Below are positions 4,909 to 6,971 of a stretch of 6,971 nucleotides of DNA, one piece after another. Location of the stretch: contig QMZP01000038.1 in assembly GCA_003663225.1 (NCBI GenBank), positions 1-6,971 of the forward strand. Reading direction: 5' to 3'. How positions within the stretch are numbered: position 1 is the first letter of the stretch; the number at the start of each line of letters is the position of its first letter. The translations under genes and the position numbers were made by a program. The stretch is from Candidatus Aenigmatarchaeota archaeon (GTDB lineage: Archaea; Aenigmatarchaeota; Aenigmatarchaeia; QMZP01). The notes under the pieces were generated by a model. It did no database searches. It saw only the letters and a list, made by a program, of their open reading frames with translations, and was not told where the DNA came from.

Positions 4909-6651
4909 ATGAAGCGATTGGGGGGATTGGCGCTGCTGCTGTTCTTCGCGGCCATGGTTTCGCAGGCCGCCGCATTGTCAGCGCCTACCGTGACTTTCAT
5001 ACCAGAGCAGTTCTCAGAGAACGGCTCTTTCATAGCATTGGTAGACCCCGGTGTCTATGACAAGTCTGTCAGGGTGACATGGATAACCCCGGGCATAAGC
5101 AACACATCGCTGGGGCTGTTCCCGAGAGATGGGGACAAGTGGACATGCTACTTCTCCAATAGCGACGAGGCAGCAACATGCGGCCCCACGCCGTTCCAGA
5201 GCAGCCTAACATCCTATACCATGATAGTCACATCAGTGGACAAGCACAAGAGCCAGGCCAGCAGGTCGGTTGGCGTGAACGTGGGCAGCATAAAGCTGTC
5301 CCCTGACATAACCGTCCAGGGGGGCAAGATAAGCATGGCCGTCTATACTAGCGGCGTGGCCACTGGGGTGTCTTACGCCATATATGACGAGGACTTCAAC
5401 TTGCTTCAGGACTATGAAGACCTTACCAAGGAGCCGTTCTACTTCAAGGGCCAGGCCACACTCGACAGGAGCGGCACATACTACTTCGCGTTCGCTGCAG
5501 AGAACGCTAATGAGGGGACGTTCGGCGGTGAGGTGAAGAAGCTCGTGATAGGCAGTGGTTCGGGCGGTTCAGGCACAGTATCGGGTGTTATAGAGGCAGA
5601 CAATGTGCGTTTCTCCGTACTCATGAACAAGACGCAGACATACAGGAGGACGAACTACATGATAAAGAACATAGGACTGGAGAACCTTACCAGCATGGGC
5701 GTAAGCGTGGACCCTGCAATATCGGACAGGCTTAGCATAGCCCTTGCAAAGGGGACACTGGCACCTAACGAGAGCATGTATTTCACGGTCCAGTTGAGCA
5801 ACATGCAGACCGCCATGAGCGTCAGGACTGTCGCTAACGTGACATCCAACGGCACGACCGTCGGACAGATACCGGTAGCGGTCAATGTCAGCGTGTTAAA
5901 CGAGTGCGACTGCAGCGGGAGCGGCAACGGGGGGACCACGCAGTGCCCGCCGACCGGGAGTGACATAAGCATAACGCCTGCAACATGGTCAGGCCAGTAT
6001 GTTGTGGGGCAGTCTGCCACAGCGAATTTCACGATAACCAACAACGGGGATGCTGAGATAACGGATATAAGCACCAGCGCAGGGTCGCTGGGCAACATGC
6101 TTAGCATCAGCGCCCCTGAGAGCATACCAGTAAGCATGAGCAGGGAGATGAGCATGTCCATGGCACCGTTCAGCGCAGGGACCTACTCAGGAACCGTGAC
6201 AATCACAACAAACGAGGGGACCCAGAACGTCCTCATTGCTCTCACGTTCTTCGAGGATATAGCGAATGATATAGGAGATGCCAGGACCACGCTGTCAGAC
6301 CTGTATTCTCAGGTGGACTCATCAACGATAAGCAGCATAGAGTCTGAGCTCGACGGGGCAGAAAGTGACTTCGAAAGCGGATACTATGACACGGCCACAC
6401 AGAAGTACGAGTCAGCATCAGCCAAGATACAGCTGCTTAGCGACATGGTCAGCGGCGGTGGTGTTCCCAGCGGTGGCGGCACCACCCCAGGCGGTGGCTC
6501 AGGAGAGGGAATAAACCCGATTATAATAATACTCATAATAGCGCTTGTTGTCCTCGTGGGCGTGTTCTTCTACCTCAAAAAGGTCAGGGGAACGGGCGGC
6601 GGCGAGGAAGAGGAGTTCGACGAGGAGCTCGAAGAAGGTGAAGAGTTCTAG
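4909..6651 (+). CDS. Secreted, C-terminally anchored surface protein with Ig-like domains
   Basis: A 580-residue protein of unknown function with a clear type I surface layout. Residues 1-22 are a signal peptide (MKR, then a Leu/Phe/Ala-rich core ending QAAA). Beta-rich region 23-214 leads to a Gly/Ser linker (215-226), an Ig-like domain (227-330), a short Cys segment with C333, C335 and C346, and a second Ig-like domain (350-448) resembling CARDB/NEW3-type archaeal exoprotein domains. A helical stalk (450-515) and Gly/Pro/Ser linker (516-534) precede the membrane helix (537-556), YLKK stop-transfer and a very acidic cytoplasmic tail (566-580). Nine N-x-S/T sequons suggest N-glycosylation. 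The frame stays open upstream to 4570, but that part is antisense to the nuclease gene; ATG 4909 gives the signal peptide and leaderless promoter spacing. Likely an adhesion, cell-wall or ligand-binding protein; the role is not recognisable. Converges on a similar anchored protein 7 bp away. Confidence 0.88.
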   Translation: MKRLGGLALLLFFAAMVSQAAALSAPTVTFIPEQFSENGSFIALVDPGVYDKSVRVTWITPGISNTSLGLFPRDGDKWTCYFSNSDEAATCGPTPFQSSLTSYTMIVTSVDKHKSQASRSVGVNVGSIKLSPDITVQGGKISMAVYTSGVATGVSYAIYDEDFNLLQDYEDLTKEPFYFKGQATLDRSGTYYFAFAAENANEGTFGGEVKKLVIGSGSGGSGTVSGVIEADNVRFSVLMNKTQTYRRTNYMIKNIGLENLTSMGVSVDPAISDRLSIALAKGTLAPNESMYFTVQLSNMQTAMSVRTVANVTSNGTTVGQIPVAVNVSVLNECDCSGSGNGGTTQCPPTGSDISITPATWSGQYVVGQSATANFTITNNGDAEITDISTSAGSLGNMLSISAPESIPVSMSREMSMSMAPFSAGTYSGTVTITTNEGTQNVLIALTFFEDIANDIGDARTTLSDLYSQVDSSTISSIESELDGAESDFESGYYDTATQKYESASAKIQLLSDMVSGGGVPSGGGTTPGGGSGEGINPIIIILIIALVVLVGVFFYLKKVRGTGGGEEEEFDEELEEGEEF

Positions 6652-6658
6652 CCTCTGC

Positions 6659-6971
6659 TCAGATTCCTTCTATATCCATCTCCTGGTCCATGCCCTTGCC
6701 TTTCTTTTTCTTTATGAACGTGAAGAACACGAAGCCTGCACCGGCCAATATCGCAGCCGCTATCAGGACCCATATGAGCGGGTTGGTCTCGCCCCGGTTA
6801 GTGTAGCCGTCATCAGGGTAATAGTCATCATCATAGCCCTGGCCATCGTCAGTCTGGTTACCTGACTGGTCATCGGCTCTAGTGGCCTGCCTGGCATCCT
6901 GCAGGCTGCCCTGCAGCTGGCCGTACTCCTCCAGGCCGCTGCCGTATGTGGAGCCTTGGTATGTGTTATAC
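6659..6971 (-). CDS. C-terminal part of a membrane-anchored surface protein (runs off the right edge)
   Basis: The visible 103 codons, ending in TGA at 6661-6659, encode the end of a protein anchored like its convergent neighbour. In visible numbering there is a Gln/Gly/Leu-rich probably helical segment (11-32: LEEYGQLQGSLQDARQA), a strongly acidic, Tyr/Asp-rich linker (33-62) that should be extended and extracellular, a membrane helix starting NPLIWVLIAAA (63-86), a KKKKGK stop-transfer segment (87-92), and a short acidic tail ending MDIEGI. The anchor resembles the plus-strand protein in layout: helical stalk, flexible linker, Asn-Pro at the membrane start, one helix, basic stop, acidic tail. 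The extracellular domains and start are outside the window. No ATG start is visible, so the frame rests on the open frame, anchor logic and the stop. Function is unknown; a surface-protein cluster is inferred. Confidence 0.75.
   Translation of the reverse strand, partial: YNTYQGSTYGSGLEEYGQLQGSLQDARQATRADDQSGNQTDDGQGYDDDYYPDDGYTNRGETNPLIWVLIAAAILAGAGFVFFTFIKKKKGKGMDQEMDIEGI
6699..6713 (+). terminator. Possible T-rich terminator for the surface protein gene
   Basis: A pyrimidine run, CCTTTCTTTTTCTTT, begins 48 bases after the TAG at 6651. Archaeal RNA polymerase often stops at T-runs without a hairpin, and the 7-bp convergent gap leaves little other space. On the opposite strand the same bases encode the Lys-rich stop-transfer segment of the neighbour, so the T-run may simply reflect Lys codons. 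Confidence 0.25.

Noticed and set aside
5655..6161. 168-residue minus-strand open frame with hydrophobic stretches
   Set aside because: Shadow of the surface protein gene; its apparent hydrophobicity comes from reading Ser/Asn/Met codons in reverse.
1..6971. CRISPR array, tRNA/rRNA, insertion sequence, integrase or attachment site
   Set aside because: Almost all bases are in coding frames with known motifs or in gaps of 54 bp or less; no direct-repeat array, cloverleaf or transposase motif was seen.

Overview
The window looks like chromosomal DNA of an archaeon. Protein evidence: a Hef-family helicase, a separate ERCC4/(HhH)2 nuclease, an archaeal-style retropepsin-like protein and signal-peptide surface proteins with one C-terminal anchor. 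Signal evidence: AT-rich boxes about 24-28 nt ahead of several start codons, no Shine-Dalgarno there, and a clear GGTGAT ribosome site only on an operon-internal gene. Arginine AGG and isoleucine ATA codons are heavily used throughout. The lineage cannot be fixed from this stretch; a euryarchaeal or DPANN-type genome is my inference.

Layout, left to right: (1) 1-848, minus strand, N-terminal 282 codons of a Hef-like superfamily 2 helicase that runs off the left edge. (2) 893-1333, plus, a 146-residue retropepsin-like protein, divergent from the helicase. (3) 1364-3085, plus, CTP synthase (pyrG) with an extra N-terminal tail and intact synthase and glutaminase residues. (4) 3122-3763, plus, a stand-alone GGDEF diguanylate cyclase with intact catalytic, guanine-binding and inhibitory-site residues, behind a promoter covered by a 9-bp inverted repeat. 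(5) 4854-3764, minus, a two-gene operon: ERCC4-(HhH)2 nuclease, then a NUDT15-like Nudix hydrolase, joined by an ATGA overlap. (6) 4909-6651, plus, a 580-residue secreted, membrane-anchored surface protein. (7) 6971-6659, minus, the C-terminal 103 residues of another membrane-anchored surface protein of similar build, running off the right edge.

The genes fall into three themes: genome maintenance (helicase, nuclease, Nudix), nucleotide supply and signalling (CTP synthase, GGDEF cyclase), and cell surface (the two anchored proteins). Packing is very tight: intergenic gaps are 44, 30, 36, 0, 54 and 7 bp, so promoters and ends overlap neighbouring genes. The nuclease operon and the 580-residue surface protein share one TATA box placed exactly halfway between their start codons.

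The most notable points are the complete GGDEF cyclase in an archaeal setting, the palindrome over its promoter, the split of Hef-type helicase and nuclease functions into separate genes, and the symmetric bidirectional promoter. No RNA gene, CRISPR array, insertion sequence or integrase was seen, and no stretch over 300 bases lacks a gene.
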